From Labia minor (lineage: Eukaryota; Arthropoda; Insecta; Dermaptera; Spongiphoridae), in contig OY720350.1 of NCBI GenBank assembly GCA_963082975.1, positions 48,686,734 through 48,750,733 of the forward strand: a stretch of DNA of 64,000 nt. Reading direction: 5' to 3'. The stretch's first letter is position 1, and the number at the start of each line of letters is the position of its first letter. The notes under the pieces were generated by a model. That model was not told the DNA's origin. It ran no database searches and worked only from the letters and a program-made list of their open reading frames with translations. The translations under genes and the position numbers were made by a program. Positions 11,028-21,930 of the stretch are shown here, in pieces.

Positions 11028-11350
11028 TATCAATAGATATATAAAAAGATTTTTATCTGCACATTGCTCAGAATTTAAATTACCGCCAAATTATCGCCAC
11101 CAGCGCCTCTATGATCTAGTATGGTAACTAAACTATTTTTCATTAATTATTTTTTATAATTTTTTTAAAATTTTTCTAATTAAAAAATCGAAAATCGGGC
11201 TTCGAGGTCTGGTGGCCAGCCCCTTTGTGCTTCCGTGTAAAAAATTCCAGGTCCCTGCGTGCGATAGATATGGCTGGAGAGCTCGGTCAGACAGACAGAC
11301 AGACAGGCAGACAGACAGACACATTACACTTGCTTTTATTATTATAGATA
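11028..11350 (+). mobile_element. Helitron-like element (family D)
   Basis: Starts near TCAATAGATATATAAAAAGA and shares TCTGCACATTGCTCAGAATT with the minus-strand element at 15268-15646. It has a GC-rich middle (CGGGCTTCGAGGTCTGGTGG and following), a (GACA)n core at 11288-11320 and an end near TTTTATTATTATAGATAGAT. A TC start followed by TATATAAA is shared with the Helitron at 48957. The 3' end is not firmly placed. The overlapping 68- and 75-aa frames are shadows of the repeat. Confidence 0.55.
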
Positions 11351-12101
11351 GATTAATTTGGGCATTTAAAAAACCAATCAATCAATGCAATCTCAAATGT
11401 AATGGCATGATTATTTAACAAATTCTCATTTTTTTATAAATCATTAATTCGGACTTATAACGAAAACAATAAATTTAATTGTGCAACCCAATATAATTAG
11501 TATTAACAAATTTACTTTATAATTACAAGTAATATATTTCATTAATTTTCTGATTAAATTTAAATGGTGTCTTTTTAAATAAGACCGGTTTTATGTTCGT
11601 TGGAAAGATGTAAGATTTTTTCTCAATACTTGGGAAGTAAAATTATGACTTTATTAAGACGACATTTTTAGGGTCTTTTGAGATGCATCGAAGCAGTCAA
11701 GCGGGATAATGATCAGGAAAGCGGAAGGGAAAGGATATAGTCCAAGTTGTCTAAGAAATTATCTCATTAAAAGAGAGCAATTGACAAAATAGAGAATTGT
11801 TTAAGGTGATGGTAGAGAAGGTAGAAATTTTTACATAATGAACATAGAGAACTCTTAAACATTTCCATCTAGATAACAAATTCATTACTTATAAAATTTA
11901 AGATGGTATTTAAGAAAAAGAATTCAATTTTAAATAATTGTCAAATATACCATATGTGTATATTTTAAAATTCATTTTTTTGAAAAATTAAAAAATTATT
12001 TATTATATAATTAAAAATCTCTTTTTATTATTTTAAATTCAAAATCCTTGTCCAAAAATTTAATTTAATTTCTTTTTTTTTGGATTTAAGTCCATTTCTA
12101 A

Positions 12102-12132
<31 letters not shown>

Positions 12133-12362
12133 CTAAATTCAGGATATGGTAAATTTTATTTTTAATTTTATACATATAATTATTGAAAATCTTTCCTTTT
12201 AATATAAAATTTATAAAAAATTCAATTTAATCTAAATTTCAAATATTTAGACATTTAAATATTTTATTTTATTATTCATTTATTTTGATTTGCTAAATCA
12301 ATTTTTAAATTTTTATCATTCGGACTAAGTAAAATCATAATTTTTTTTTATATTATATTAAA
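11351..12362. other. Filler; one more complex stretch
   Basis: Sequence near 11570-11850 (ACGACATTTTTAGGGTC, CGAAGCAGTCAAGCGGGATA) is more complex than its surroundings but has no recognisable coding frame. (ATT)n lies at about 12103-12132. Confidence 0.45.
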
Positions 12363-12600
12363 CTAGCTGCTCAGAGCGCCTTCGGCGCTCTTCACACCTA
12401 GACGGGGGCTCCGCCCCCTGTACCCCCGAGTTGTACATAGTATTTGGTGGTTGAAAGTATTAAAAGGTTTTCATCCATTTTGTTTCAATCAGTATATTAC
12501 ATAAAACATTGATTTCTTTTTGTGTTCTTATTTAAAAAATATATTTTAATTTAATCACTATATTAATTATATATATTATTATTGTATATGTTATATCTAT
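12363..12600 (-). mobile_element. Helitron 3' terminus and adjoining segment
   Basis: Best preserved copy of this end. On the minus strand the order is the LINE tail, AACATATACAATAATAATAT, GATGAAAACCTTTTAATAC, GGGGGTACAGGGGGCGGAGC hairpin (stem 12404-12418), a perfect 8-bp hairpin AGAGCGCC-GAA-GGCGCTCT (12373-12391), GAGCAG, CTAG (12363-12366) and then T. Hairpin plus CTAG and a following T is the Helitron 3' signature. Confidence 0.8.
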
Positions 12601-13400
12601 CTACCTATGTGGCTCAAAGATACTCTAAAGTTCTTAGCCGCAACAACCACATTTCTCCAAGTGTCCCTATCCTGAGCCCTTGTTCCATCTCTCTTACGTC
12701 CCTTCCTACGCGTCATTGGTTTTCCAAGCGGACGTTTTCCAATCGGTCTTCTCACCAATATCTTTTTCCTCTCCCATTCTTGCCACGTGCCCTGCCTATC
12801 GCAGCTTTTTCCCTTTTATAACCCTAACTATTTCTGAAGATGCAGAGAGGCCATGCAATTTCTTGTTATACAGTCTCCCTCATACCCGGTGACCTCATCT
12901 TCCTTTGGCCAATAAATGCAGGGAAGAATCCTATTCTCAAATACTCTGAATCTACTCTCATCTCCAAGGGTCATAGACCATGCCTCCCACCCATATAATG
13001 CAACAGGCAAAATAATCTTTTTATATATTCCCTTTGATAATAATTTTGAAGAGATAAGCCTCTTTATTGCAGATAACAGGCGTTTCCCGATTGCAACCCC
13101 GATTTAAATTCTTCTTAAATATTATTATCCTTCGTGATTACATTCAATTTTTATACATATTCAAATTCTACATTTTGTATCTTAAGATTTTGTATGTTAA
13201 TACTCTTCCTCTTTGTTACTAAATATTTTTTCTTATCACTATTAATTTCAAACCTCCATTAAATTTTCCTCGCTATCTGTAATTGCAATTGCCGAATCTC
13301 CTATTATATTTAAGTCGTCTGAGTAACCTAATATTTTACAATTGATTTCCGCATCTTATTCTTTCTTTACTACCTTCAAGACAAATTTGAAGATTGAAAA
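12601..13400 (-). mobile_element. LINE reverse transcriptase C-terminal half, decayed
   Basis: The longest LINE remnant in the window. Minus-strand frames give GYSDDLNIIGDSA near 13290-13340, matching the catalytic LAYADDIDIIG box with YADD as YSDD. Then come GFEINSDKTK..V (13195-13255), a decayed FKYLG/ITKDNNI region near 13130, ILP.VLYGWEAWSMTLGDES, FRVFENRILPCIYWPKEDEV and, near 12700, the GKRPLG/GRP tail. Frames are broken by several indels. It ends in a TAGATAGATA tail and joins the Helitron 3' segment. The clade (RTE/CR1/Jockey side) cannot be fixed without alignment. Confidence 0.85.
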
Positions 13401-14604
13401 TTTGAAAAAGTTTATCCGGATCTATTGAGTCATGCGTATGTTTTACTAAAGTCTACAAATAATTAGTGAACAGAAATATTGAATTCGCGGTTTTGTTCCT
13501 AATATCTGTCATAATGAAAATATCTTAATTAATGTTGGTCGATTTAGCCTGAACCCGCAATGATATCTCCTAATATTTCCTCCGCCTATGGTTCTTAAGT
13601 ATTGTATATGTTATAATAGTGAAATAGAGTATAATATTTCTTGATCATTACATTTTTGTATTTTATTTTCATTACTAGATTATTATTGAATATTTTTAAT
13701 TATAATGAAACTTGAGAAAATGCAAAAATAGAGACTTGAGACAATTTATAAAAATTAACGGTATAAAACTATAGATAAATGACCAATATATACATTCATT
13801 AATAGTATTAATTTAAATTAATTGATTTATTTGTTTTTTTTATTATTAAGTTCATTTATTAATTTTTTTAGATCATAGTTATTTTCCTTAAAAGAAACTT
13901 AAATTCTGTGATGCTAGGGGATTTGAAAATTATTCGTCGCAATATGAAGATTTCGCTTACAGTTTCTGTCATGTCCGACTTCCATCCAACAGTTATTTTC
14001 TGTTAAGTTTTTTGCTTCTCTTAATCATGTGATCTATATATTTAATTTTTTTTGATTCATTATAATAAAATTTAAACAAATAAAAATTTTTACTTTGTTA
14101 ATTTATATAAATTTCAATATAAACTGATTGTGAGTGATACGCTTAGCCAATACTCTGAATAATTTGTGTACAAAAATATTGAATGTTCTTAGCGAGATTT
14201 GATATAATGTTGTACGATTTGTCCTAAATCTGAATTAGAAGAAAATTATAAATTGCCTCCTTTTCCAGCCCAAATCATTTACCCACCCATGTTGCATATG
14301 GCATCTAAATTTCTTAAAACTCCGTTTTTTTAAATTTAAAATAGAAGGAGAGAAAGAGTTTTAAATTATATTCGAATAGTAATATTTTTTTTCTGAATTT
14401 AATAGCAATTTGATTTTAAAAATTTTCCATTCTTAATGCATATGATTGATTACATGTGTTAAAATTTAAAAAAATTCAAATATTCTAATTTTTATATTTA
14501 TATACAATTTAATATTATTTTTTATTAATATCATATCAAAAAAAGAGAATTTATTAAAAATTAAAAATAAAAAAAGAAGCCTATTAATAAAAAATTGAAT
14601 GGTG
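13401..14604. other. AT-rich filler, nothing recognised
   Basis: No gene, RNA or repeat family seen. Confidence 0.5.
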
Positions 14605-14725
14605 ATTTAAATATTTTATTAAATTAATTAAAATGAGACCTTTTAGAATAAATTATTTAATTGAAATGATATTTAAATATAAGAATTTAAAAAAATATTA
14701 TATTCTTTGTTTGGCAATTGTTATT
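14605..14725. repeat. Direct repeat K, copy 1
   Basis: About 120 bp (TTTAGAATAAATTATTTAAT, ATTGAAATGATATTT...) recurring at 15118-15240 in the same orientation. It is too AT-rich to assign to a class. Confidence 0.5.
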
Positions 14726-15117
14726 TAATTATGTGCAACATGATTCGACTTGCACAGAGCATCGTTATTTTTTATTAATATCACATAATAAAAATGAATC
14801 TTAAACATAATAAATAAAAAAGACATTTTAATAAATTTAAAAAATATACCCAATTTAAAAATGTCAAAAATTTAAAACAACTTTATATCATCATATTTTA
14901 ATTTTTATATAATATATATATATATTTAGTAATTAATAATAGAGTAATTAAATTAAAATAAAAAACAAAGATAATATAATTCAGTCATTTTAATTCAGGT
15001 TAAATAATTTTTTTTTTATTATTCAATGATAAAATTTATATATTATTATATATATATTATAGAAAAGAAGAAATATTCAATTAAATAAAAAATAATTTAA
15101 GATAAAAATATGATCTA

Positions 15118-15240
15118 ATAAATATTTTAATTAAATTGAGAACTTTTAGAATAAATTATTTAATTGAATTGATATTTGTATATTAGAATTTAAAATAAAA
15201 AGGGAAATATTATAATAATTCTTTGATTGGGAATAGCTAT
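15118..15240. repeat. Direct repeat K, copy 2
   Basis: Second copy of the unit at 14605-14725 (AACTTTTAGAATAAATTATT then TAATTGAATTGATATTTGTA). The Helitron-like element at 15268-15646 follows directly. Confidence 0.5.
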
Positions 15241-15267
15241 GATAATTCATTGTTTTAAATGATTCCG

Positions 15268-15501
15268 CTAGGCCGGCAGTGAGCCGCGAGCTGCTCTTGA
15301 ATGAACAACACGGAGAATTATATAAACTTTAAAAAATTAATTTCTGCGGTTATTGTTGACATATAAATAAAATTTATAGCCTATGTTACTCTAGGGGTAT
15401 ATAAGAATATTGTGATGTAATTTCAAAGAAATCGGTTCAGCCAATTCTGAGTCTATAAAATAGTAATTTTCCGGACAGACAGACCGACAGACAGACAGAC
15501 C

Positions 15502-15532
<31 letters not shown>

Positions 15533-15646
15533 GTGAAAAATTCTAAAGTCACTTTTGGACTCTAGAGGTCATGAAACGCGAAGATATGCAAAAATTTTTA
15601 AATTCTGAGCAATGTGCAGACAAAAACCTTTTTTTATATATATAGA
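15268..15646 (-). mobile_element. Helitron-like element (family D)
   Basis: Read on the minus strand it begins A-TCTATATATATAAAAAAAG, the same TC-plus-TATA start as the Helitron at 48957. It continues with TCTGCACATTGCTCAGAATT, a (GTCT)n core (about 15473-15533) and GGCTGAACCGATTTCTTTGA, similar to the core of families A-C. It ends in a GC-rich stretch GAGCAGCTCGCGGCTCACTG that reaches a CTAG at 15268. The base after CTAG is not T, so the 3' end is uncertain. Confidence 0.6.
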
Positions 15647-16520
15647 TAATGTAATAATTATAAAAGTAATTAAATTCATATTACTAATATTTTCTTTTAA
15701 AATTATCAAAAGATATAACTTTAAATTAATATACATAAAAAAATTTTTATTTGTTTAAAAAATAGTGAAAATAATGTAAAATGTCTCCATTTGTCAACTT
15801 GTATGGTATCTTATAAAACATCTATATTTATATTAACGTATATTTGATGGCAATTAAATAAATATTTGCCAGCGGTAGTTATCCTATTTATTTTAGAATG
15901 TTTGCAAATAATATTAACCAACTGATAAGATAACAATTTATAGTGATGCCAACTTTTTTTATTTTCTTTTAAATTTCACGTGTATAAAGGGTCAAAGGGC
16001 TTAGGGAGAAAATGAGCGGCTATAATTAGGCCTTGTCATCTGTCTGTCTTTACTTCATCTATTCCTAGTCAAGTGTAAAACAACAACTGTCAAGGGAACA
16101 ACCCAAAACCAACAACACTTCAAAAGATGATGAGGTTCTTAGCCATTTTCACTAGTGAAGTTAGAAATGGAAGGGGAATAAGGGAGATGAAAACTTCATA
16201 TTGTAAAATTTAATTACTTTGAAGGGTTCATTTAGGATTACTGCCAAATGAACTATGAAGTTTTGTTTTGAAACTAAATGGTTGATAAAAGTATCCGTTT
16301 GGGAGTAGAAAAAGTAGTTAATTTGTTTTCTATTAAACCTTTTATCAATTAAAAATTAACAAATTTTATATGTAATCTTGTAAAAATTTATAAAAATAAT
16401 ATTTTAAAAAGGGGAAATAAAATCCTTTAAATTCTCATCCTTACAATCATAATCTTCTAATTTTCGATGGGGCTTAAAAAGTACCATTTGAACGGTTCAT
16501 CATATAACTTAGCCATTTTT
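15647..16520. other. Unique sequence, possible conserved non-coding block at 15950-16200
   Basis: The stretch from 15950 to 16200 is more complex than its surroundings: CACGTGTATAAAGGGTCAAA, GGGCTTAGGG, GAGCGGCTATAATTAGGCCT, TGTCATCTGTCTGTC. GGGTCAAAGGG resembles a nuclear-receptor direct repeat and TGTCATCTGTC a TALE-homeodomain site. No coding frame. Function is speculation. Confidence 0.3.
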
Positions 16521-16532
16521 TATATTAATATT

Positions 16533-16936
16533 TTTGTTTTTTTTATTATTTGCGTCTGGACCATCTAGGATCACGCAAAGCTCCCATATACAAGGGTATT
16601 GATGTTAAGTGTGCCCATATATGAATGTTCTTTAGGTGTTAACTTTTATTCTTCTTTTTGAGTTCTCGTGAAGATCCGGATCCTCCAGGTGACGTGTGGA
16701 TTGAGTACCAACTGGAGTTATTCTCATCACGATCCATTGTTGCTTATGGTTGCTTGTTTTTGAGGTAGTCCTGCTGGTGCAGGGTTGTATAGAACCAGGG
16801 CTTGTCAGTTACTGGAGCCGGAGGCAGCTGATGTTAAATTGAATTTATTAGAAAAATCCGTTCTTGGTTAGAATCGAACGCCGACTTCTTGTGTAGAAGG
16901 TTGCCACGTTACACTCTCGGCCAAGCCACCTCCCAT
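16533..16936 (-). mobile_element. tRNA-derived SINE, complete, with 12-bp target duplication
   Basis: The minus strand begins GGGAGGTGGCTTGGCCGAGA, an A-box-like TGGCCGAG. It then has CTTC-TACACAA-GAAG, which could be an anticodon arm (CAC, valine-like), and a B-box GTTCGATTC. A ~300-bp tRNA-unrelated body follows and ends CTAGATGGTCCAGACGCAAA then TAATAAAAAAAAC. TATATTAATATT flanks it on both sides (16521-16532 and 16937-16948) as a perfect 12-bp duplication. About 404 bp is long for a SINE but within range. The internal Pol III promoter would be the tRNA-like boxes. Confidence 0.8.
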
Positions 16937-16948
16937 TATATTAATATT

Positions 16949-17269
16949 ATTATTATTATTATTATTTATTAAAGACCTAGGTACTTACAATTTGTGATTC
17001 CAACCCTAAAATGTTTATTTTGATTTCTTATATAAATTTTATTTGCAAGAAAAAAATAATAAAAAATAAACATTTTTTATTTTAAATATATTCAAATATA
17101 TTAATTCCATTTTTATTTTTATCTTTCCTCCCTTTTTTTTCTCTCACTCTCTCTCTCTTCTACAAAAATTAAAAAAAAAATCATTTTTTGTAAAAGTATG
17201 AAACATAGATTTATAAAGGTACATTTAAGGGATTTTGAAGAAGTTAGGAATTATGTATAGCTCTGTATA
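16949..17269. other. Filler
   Basis: (ATT)n at the start, a (TC)n tract at 17140-17158, otherwise AT-rich with no feature seen. Confidence 0.5.
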
Positions 17270-17544
17270 GGAGAAAACATCGTGACGTCACTGGTAGGCA
17301 AGACACCAGCATGTGTGATTACCAATTATGTACCGTATGATTGTAAAAACTTATTTGTTGAACAAAATTTCAATTTTTTTCTAATTTCAAGTCAATTCCA
17401 CTAAATTGTTGATTAATTTGGGTTTAAAAATTTTAAAATCTGTCGCAAGTATTAAGATTTCAGAAACGTTTCATAGCTAACATCCAACAACCTGCAATTT
17501 TGCCTACCAAAATACCTGATGTAAATATAAATAGTGTTTTCTCC
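17270..17544. mobile_element. TA-flanked MITE (Tc1/mariner-like)
   Basis: A 275-bp element with termini GGAGAAAACA / TGTTTTCTCC, flanked by TA on both sides (17268-17269 and 17545-17546). A second inverted pair, GGTAGGCAA / TTGCCTACC, lies inside each end. No coding sequence. TA duplication with short TIRs suggests a Tc1/mariner MITE; only one copy is in the window. Confidence 0.6.
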
Positions 17545-18878
17545 TAGTTGTTGGGGTCAGTAACTATCGAGGGTTAGAGAGATAGAGATAGATATAGTTT
17601 TTTCTCATTTGATTGTATAAATTACCTGTAAAATGTTAGGAGTTTCTTAAACCTTAAATGTTAAACGCATTGTTATATATACCTGAATATAGAATTGATA
17701 AAACTTTATTCTTGAATATCATTGAATATCTTTGTAAGATACGATGTAGAGATAATTTATAGAATTAGCATAGAAACATCCAATTTGAAATTCTAAAATT
17801 AATAATGAACCACCCAGATACCTATTCGCGATAGCAATCGACTTACATGGATTTAATTTCCCAATTTGAATATGATTACCCACGCACATATGCAACGACA
17901 AGTAAAACTTTCGTTTATCCAATTGAGATATAAACAAACAGACAGCTGAATAAATGAATGAATGTGAGAGACAGAGACAGTAGAATTTGGGAGTGCGGGT
18001 GGGGTGAAAAAAAAAGTTCGTGAGGCATGCTTCTATTTCTTAAATAATTAAACGATTTCTATTCATTGAAAAAACATTTATCATTCGGAGATTATAATAA
18101 AAACCAGTTGGGATTTTAATTCTATTGAAATTTATCAACACCTTTAAAAATAAATAATTACAATAGCACCTCCACCTTCTACTTTCTCAAATTAAGATTT
18201 ATTTGTTTGATTTATTTAATATATATAATATATTAAATATAATAAATTTAACAATTTTTTTTTTTTTATTTTATTATTGTAAACTAATAATTATCTTATT
18301 AACACATTTACTAGAAATACCTCTCAAAATGCAAACGTCGTTATCGTGTTGAGGGCCAGATGATTCGTAAAAGAATCGTTTGTTCTTAATGTAAACTCAG
18401 CTTAAATAAAGGTATATAAAAGAACATCAGAATAAAACAAACTAAAACATAATTTATTATTGTGATTTTATAATATTTGTCTAGCAACTGCAGATAATCT
18501 CTTCTTAACATCACCAATCAAGAATACAAAAAAAGTCCGATCAAACAAATCATAAAAATAATCCTCTTGTTTTTTTTCCTAGTGAAAATGCAAATAGCAA
18601 TCTTAGAGCAGCGGTGGTCCAGAAGCCCAATCCATTTGCCAAGAACATAAAATGTTAATGCCAATTTATTTATTCGTGCTCTCGATATTTTATGATTATG
18701 AGACGTTCGATTTTTTTTTTTATTTGATTATTAAATTCATGTAGCAAATTTGTTATTTAAATTGAATCACAACACCATTTGGATATTCTATGGGTTAATT
18801 GTTTATGCCATTAAACTCAAATCTTAATAACTTTTCGGTTAAATTAAATTTTAAATAATTTTATTTTTATTGATTTTT
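17545..18878. other. Mostly unique sequence
   Basis: No gene recognised. More complex patches are at 18325-18400 (CAAACGTCGTTATCGTGTTG) and 18590-18660 (GAGCAGCGGTGGTCCAGAAG). The 72-aa minus frame at 17719-17937 has no recognisable similarity and I do not call it. Confidence 0.45.
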
Positions 18879-19469
18879 ACTATCTCGTAAGATCACGAAA
18901 ATTTTCGATGTTGAGATTTTGATGTTTTTATACGTTTTGAAGGTTCCTGAATCATTTTCACTAAGGTTGAGAAAAATGTCTGTGTGTGTGTGTATGTATG
19001 TAACCAAGATTACGCAAAAACGGTTTGAGCTAGAATGATGAAATTTGGTACATGGACATTATTCAAAATTCATAGTTTTCTAACAACTTTTGAGAAATGA
19101 AGCTCAACCCGAAGAGGGTCATTACCTACAACGTTTTGATTTTTTTTTCTTCTAAAGAGACCGTAAAAATAAAGATATATCTTTGATAATTTTTCACATG
19201 ATTAGTAATTGTATAAAACTGCTATATCTAGAATTTCAGCTTGATTGAATCGCTGAAAGTACTAGAATTAAATTTTTTAACACTGCAAATCTCACGCGCC
19301 ATCACGTGACGTGGTGCCATCAACAAAGAGCCAAACATGCGTTGGTTTAATAAATATTATTTATTAATTTTAATTTATAATTTAATTAATTTAATTTAAT
19401 TTAAATAAATATATGTTATTTAATCCAATTCAAATTTGCGAGATAGTCGAGTGGAGACACTCCAGCTTT
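18879..19469 (+). mobile_element. Family B element, complete
   Basis: Starts ACTATCTCGTAAGATCACG (5' hairpin shortened), short (TG)n core near 18981-19000, AACGGTTTGAGCTAGAATGA, GAAATTTGGTACATGG, CAACCCGAAGAGGG, and ends GCGAGATAGTCGAGTGGAGA with the 3' hairpin TGGAG-ACA-CTCCA (19452-19464) and GCTTTTTTT. No ORF. Confidence 0.85.
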
Positions 19470-19543
19470 TTTTAACACTTTTTATATATAATTTTAACAC
19501 TTTTTATATATAATTTTAACACTTTTTATATATAATCTTACTA
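19470..19543. repeat. Three-unit tandem repeat
   Basis: Three near-perfect copies of a 23-24 bp unit, TTTTAACACTTTTTATATAT, directly at the 3' end of the family B element. Confidence 0.85.
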
Positions 19544-19714
19544 GAATATATGTATCTTTGGAATAGACCAATTTAATTAAAAAATTTAAATTGTTTAAAA
19601 TAAATACCTTAGAAACAAATTCTACCATAAATTAAATAAAAAAATTGATTAACGAAGAAAAAGAAATGGGACCAAAAATTAATATTTGAAAAATAGATAT
19701 GAGAAGTAAGAGAA

Positions 19715-20374
19715 AATAAGTTGACCTGTGGCCAGGTCCGAACCGACCGACGGTTTGAAATAAATTAATTTCCAGCTACAGAAACAATTTCAAATAATTT
19801 TAATATATCTATTAATGTAATAAAAAACATATAGGCATATAACATAAATATTTTTAATTTTATTTTATTTATAATATATAGCTGAAGTAGCCGGCGTTGC
19901 CGGCGTTACCCGAGGCTGTGACGTCATGAAGGGCTGGGTGACGTCATATAATTTTAAATTAAGAAAAACATAATGAAGATGATTTTTCCCGAGGATAAAA
20001 CCAATACATTCGTGGTGATATGTAAAAAAATCTCCTTATGTGAAATTTGGTGCGAAAATAACCCTTCCCTTCTTATCGTCGATCGCTAATACTACCACTT
20101 CCGGTTTCCGGATTTGCACCAAAAGTTGATCAATTCATCCCACTGATGCATTAAGTAAATATACCAAATTTCATCAAAATCCGTTAAGCCGTTCAGGCTG
20201 TACACATCTATACGGACGGACAGACGGACGGACAGACGGACGGACAGACATCATGCTAAAAATACTTTTTTCTGTTAAGAAAATGCTTGATTCGTGGAGA
20301 TATGTAAAAATCTCCACATGTGAAATTTGGTGTGAAAACAATACCCTTACTTACTATCGTCGGTCGGTAAAAAT
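19715..20374 (-). mobile_element. Family A element, complete, with a GC-rich insert
   Basis: Reverse-oriented copy from AATAAGTTGACCTGTGGCC to CGTCGGTCGGTAAAAA. It holds both TGACGTCA sites 20 bp apart (19919 and 19939) and the (GACGGACG)n core. Unlike the other copies it carries CCGGCGTTGCCGGCGTTACC at about 19891-19910, a doubled GCCGGCGTT that can fold on itself, in place of the ATATGAAAGACCA stretch. Confidence 0.85.
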
Positions 20375-20451
20375 ATAATCTATCTATCTATATATTATTA
20401 TTATTATTAATATCAGATTTATCTGGGATATAATCACGTTTGTTTGTGAGA

Positions 20452-20511
20452 TGGTTTTCTCGACGTTTCAGCACCCATTTTGGCACCATTTTCAAGAGGT
20501 TATTTACCCGG
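20452..20511 (-). other. GAAACGTCGAG retroelement-type motif
   Basis: The minus strand reads CTTGAAAATGGTGCC, AAAATGGGTGC, TGAAACGTCGAG. CTGAAGATGG...GAAACGTCGA motifs are common at the ends of some non-LTR and Penelope-like retroelements, and resemble a hammerhead core. The stem bases here do not pair well, so this is at best a relic. Confidence 0.3.
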
Positions 20512-20777
20512 GAATATTTTTGGGATTCTGGGTCTTAGTCTGTGTGCCCAAGAGCCGATATCGGAATTTTGGGTTGATAGGTTGGGTGATTTCGGACTTG
20601 AAAGTCAGCCTCGAATTGTCGTCAGGTGCAGACGTGTGTCAGTGTCGATGATCGTGCCCATGATTCTTCGAATCACAGCAACACAATAAGTCCGAAATCA
20701 CCCAACCTACCAACCCAAAATCCCGATATCGACTCTTGGTCATACAGACCAAGACCCAGATTCCCAAAAGAATATTT
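20512..20777. repeat. Long inverted repeat
   Basis: Two arms of about 87-89 bp (20512-20598 and 20689-20777), roughly 85% complementary by eye: GGGTCTTAGTCTGTGTGCCC against the complement of GTCATACAGACCAAGACCC, and TTGGGTTGATAGGTTGGGTG against CACCCAACCTACCAACCCAA. The loop is about 90 bp and GC-rich. The short frames on both strands (60-80 aa) arise from the arms and are not genes. It could be a fold-back element or an inverted duplication. Confidence 0.8.
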
Positions 20778-20839
20778 TTCAAGGTATTTGAAAGAAGGAT
20801 TATTTGTAGAATTTGTGTAACGCAAAAAGATAAACCACA

Positions 20840-20970
20840 GTAGAAAGATTGAGATTGTATAAAGAGGAATTGCATGATCTCTATGCATCCCTAATTATAG
20901 GTAGAATCATAAAAGTTGAGGGAACGTTAGTATCTGTTGAAGGAAGTTTTAGTATGTGTGAAAAGGATAA
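20840..20970 (+). mobile_element. Small LINE fragment
   Basis: AGAGGAATTGCATGATCTCT followed by ATGCATC matches the RLHNEELHDLYASP coding stretch of the other LINE copies, and GTAGAATCATAAAAGTTGAG the following IRVIKSRR. Both ends are lost. Confidence 0.6.
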
Positions 20971-21164
20971 TGAGAATTATGTTTATTATCAAACTAAATA
21001 AGTTTCTTACTTTATAAAATATATAATAAATAGATGTTTAATTTATAAAGGATTTTTTTTGGCTGAATTTTTTCCAAACATAAAAAATCGCTGAACATGT
21101 TTTCGTTTGGAAATACATGATACACTTCCATCGGTTGTGTTGTTCTTTTAGTAAATAATATAAT

Positions 21165-21450
21165 TTAATAGAGGCCATTAATGTTGGAATGGATGAATTA
21201 TTGCGACGAACCAACGAAAGGGATCATCTCGCATTTAATAAGCTAAACGCGTAGGTGCTGGACAACCGTAGCCATGGGCCTAGGTGTTGTTATACTTAAA
21301 TATAGGGTGTCCAATGCTGGATAATTTCTCTATCGGTTCACTCCAATTGGCTTATAAAATTTCATTTGACGGCACCCACGCTATCTGCTCTACACCCGCC
21401 ACACCCGCCCTTCTCCCTTTCACTCTCTCTCTCTCTCTCTCTCATTCTCT
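21165..21450. other. GC-richer unique block, possible conserved non-coding sequence
   Basis: Complex sequence with no coding frame: GCGACGAACCAACGAAAGGG, AAGCTAAACGCGTAGGTGCT, CATTTGACGGCACCCACGC. It ends in a (TC)n run (about 21423-21446). It stands out from the AT-rich filler on both sides; a regulatory role is only a guess. Confidence 0.3.
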
Positions 21451-21930
21451 CTAATTGATGACAGAAAAATTCTAAATTATATTCAACAACTGAAATTTAA
21501 TTTTATATCTAGTGAACGCTTATAATTCATTTTTTTTTTTAATCGAGTCTCATAGCCTCAATTCCAATTCGCTTTAGAAGGAGAAAAATAATAAATACTA
21601 TATTAGAGAGAGAATAGATGGATATATATGTATATACTGTAAATAGGTGTTTATTACCACACGAGAAGAATTGATTATAGTATTAAATAGTGAAAGTAAA
21701 TGAACATGATTAACGATCAATGAAAGCGTACACGCTAATATTTATTATTTGTTTTTATTTACAATTCTCTAACCATCTATTTATACATGAAGATAAATGA
21801 TCAATTGAAAATATTAAATAATTAGTATATTCTTGTTATTGCATTTTTTTGTTATACAATTTATTTTTTTTCGAAACAAAATTTTCTTAATTAATTTTAA
21901 TAATTAATGGGGGTTACTTTTATCGTAATA

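Noticed and set aside
15473-15533. CRISPR-like or satellite array in the (GACA)n stretch
   Set aside because: It is a tetranucleotide microsatellite inside a Helitron-like element, with no spacers.
16771-16806. TGAGGTAGT ... GGGTTGTATAG looks like a split let-7 microRNA
   Set aside because: The two halves are separated by 12 extra bases, the opposite arm is missing and the sequence lies in the body of a SINE.
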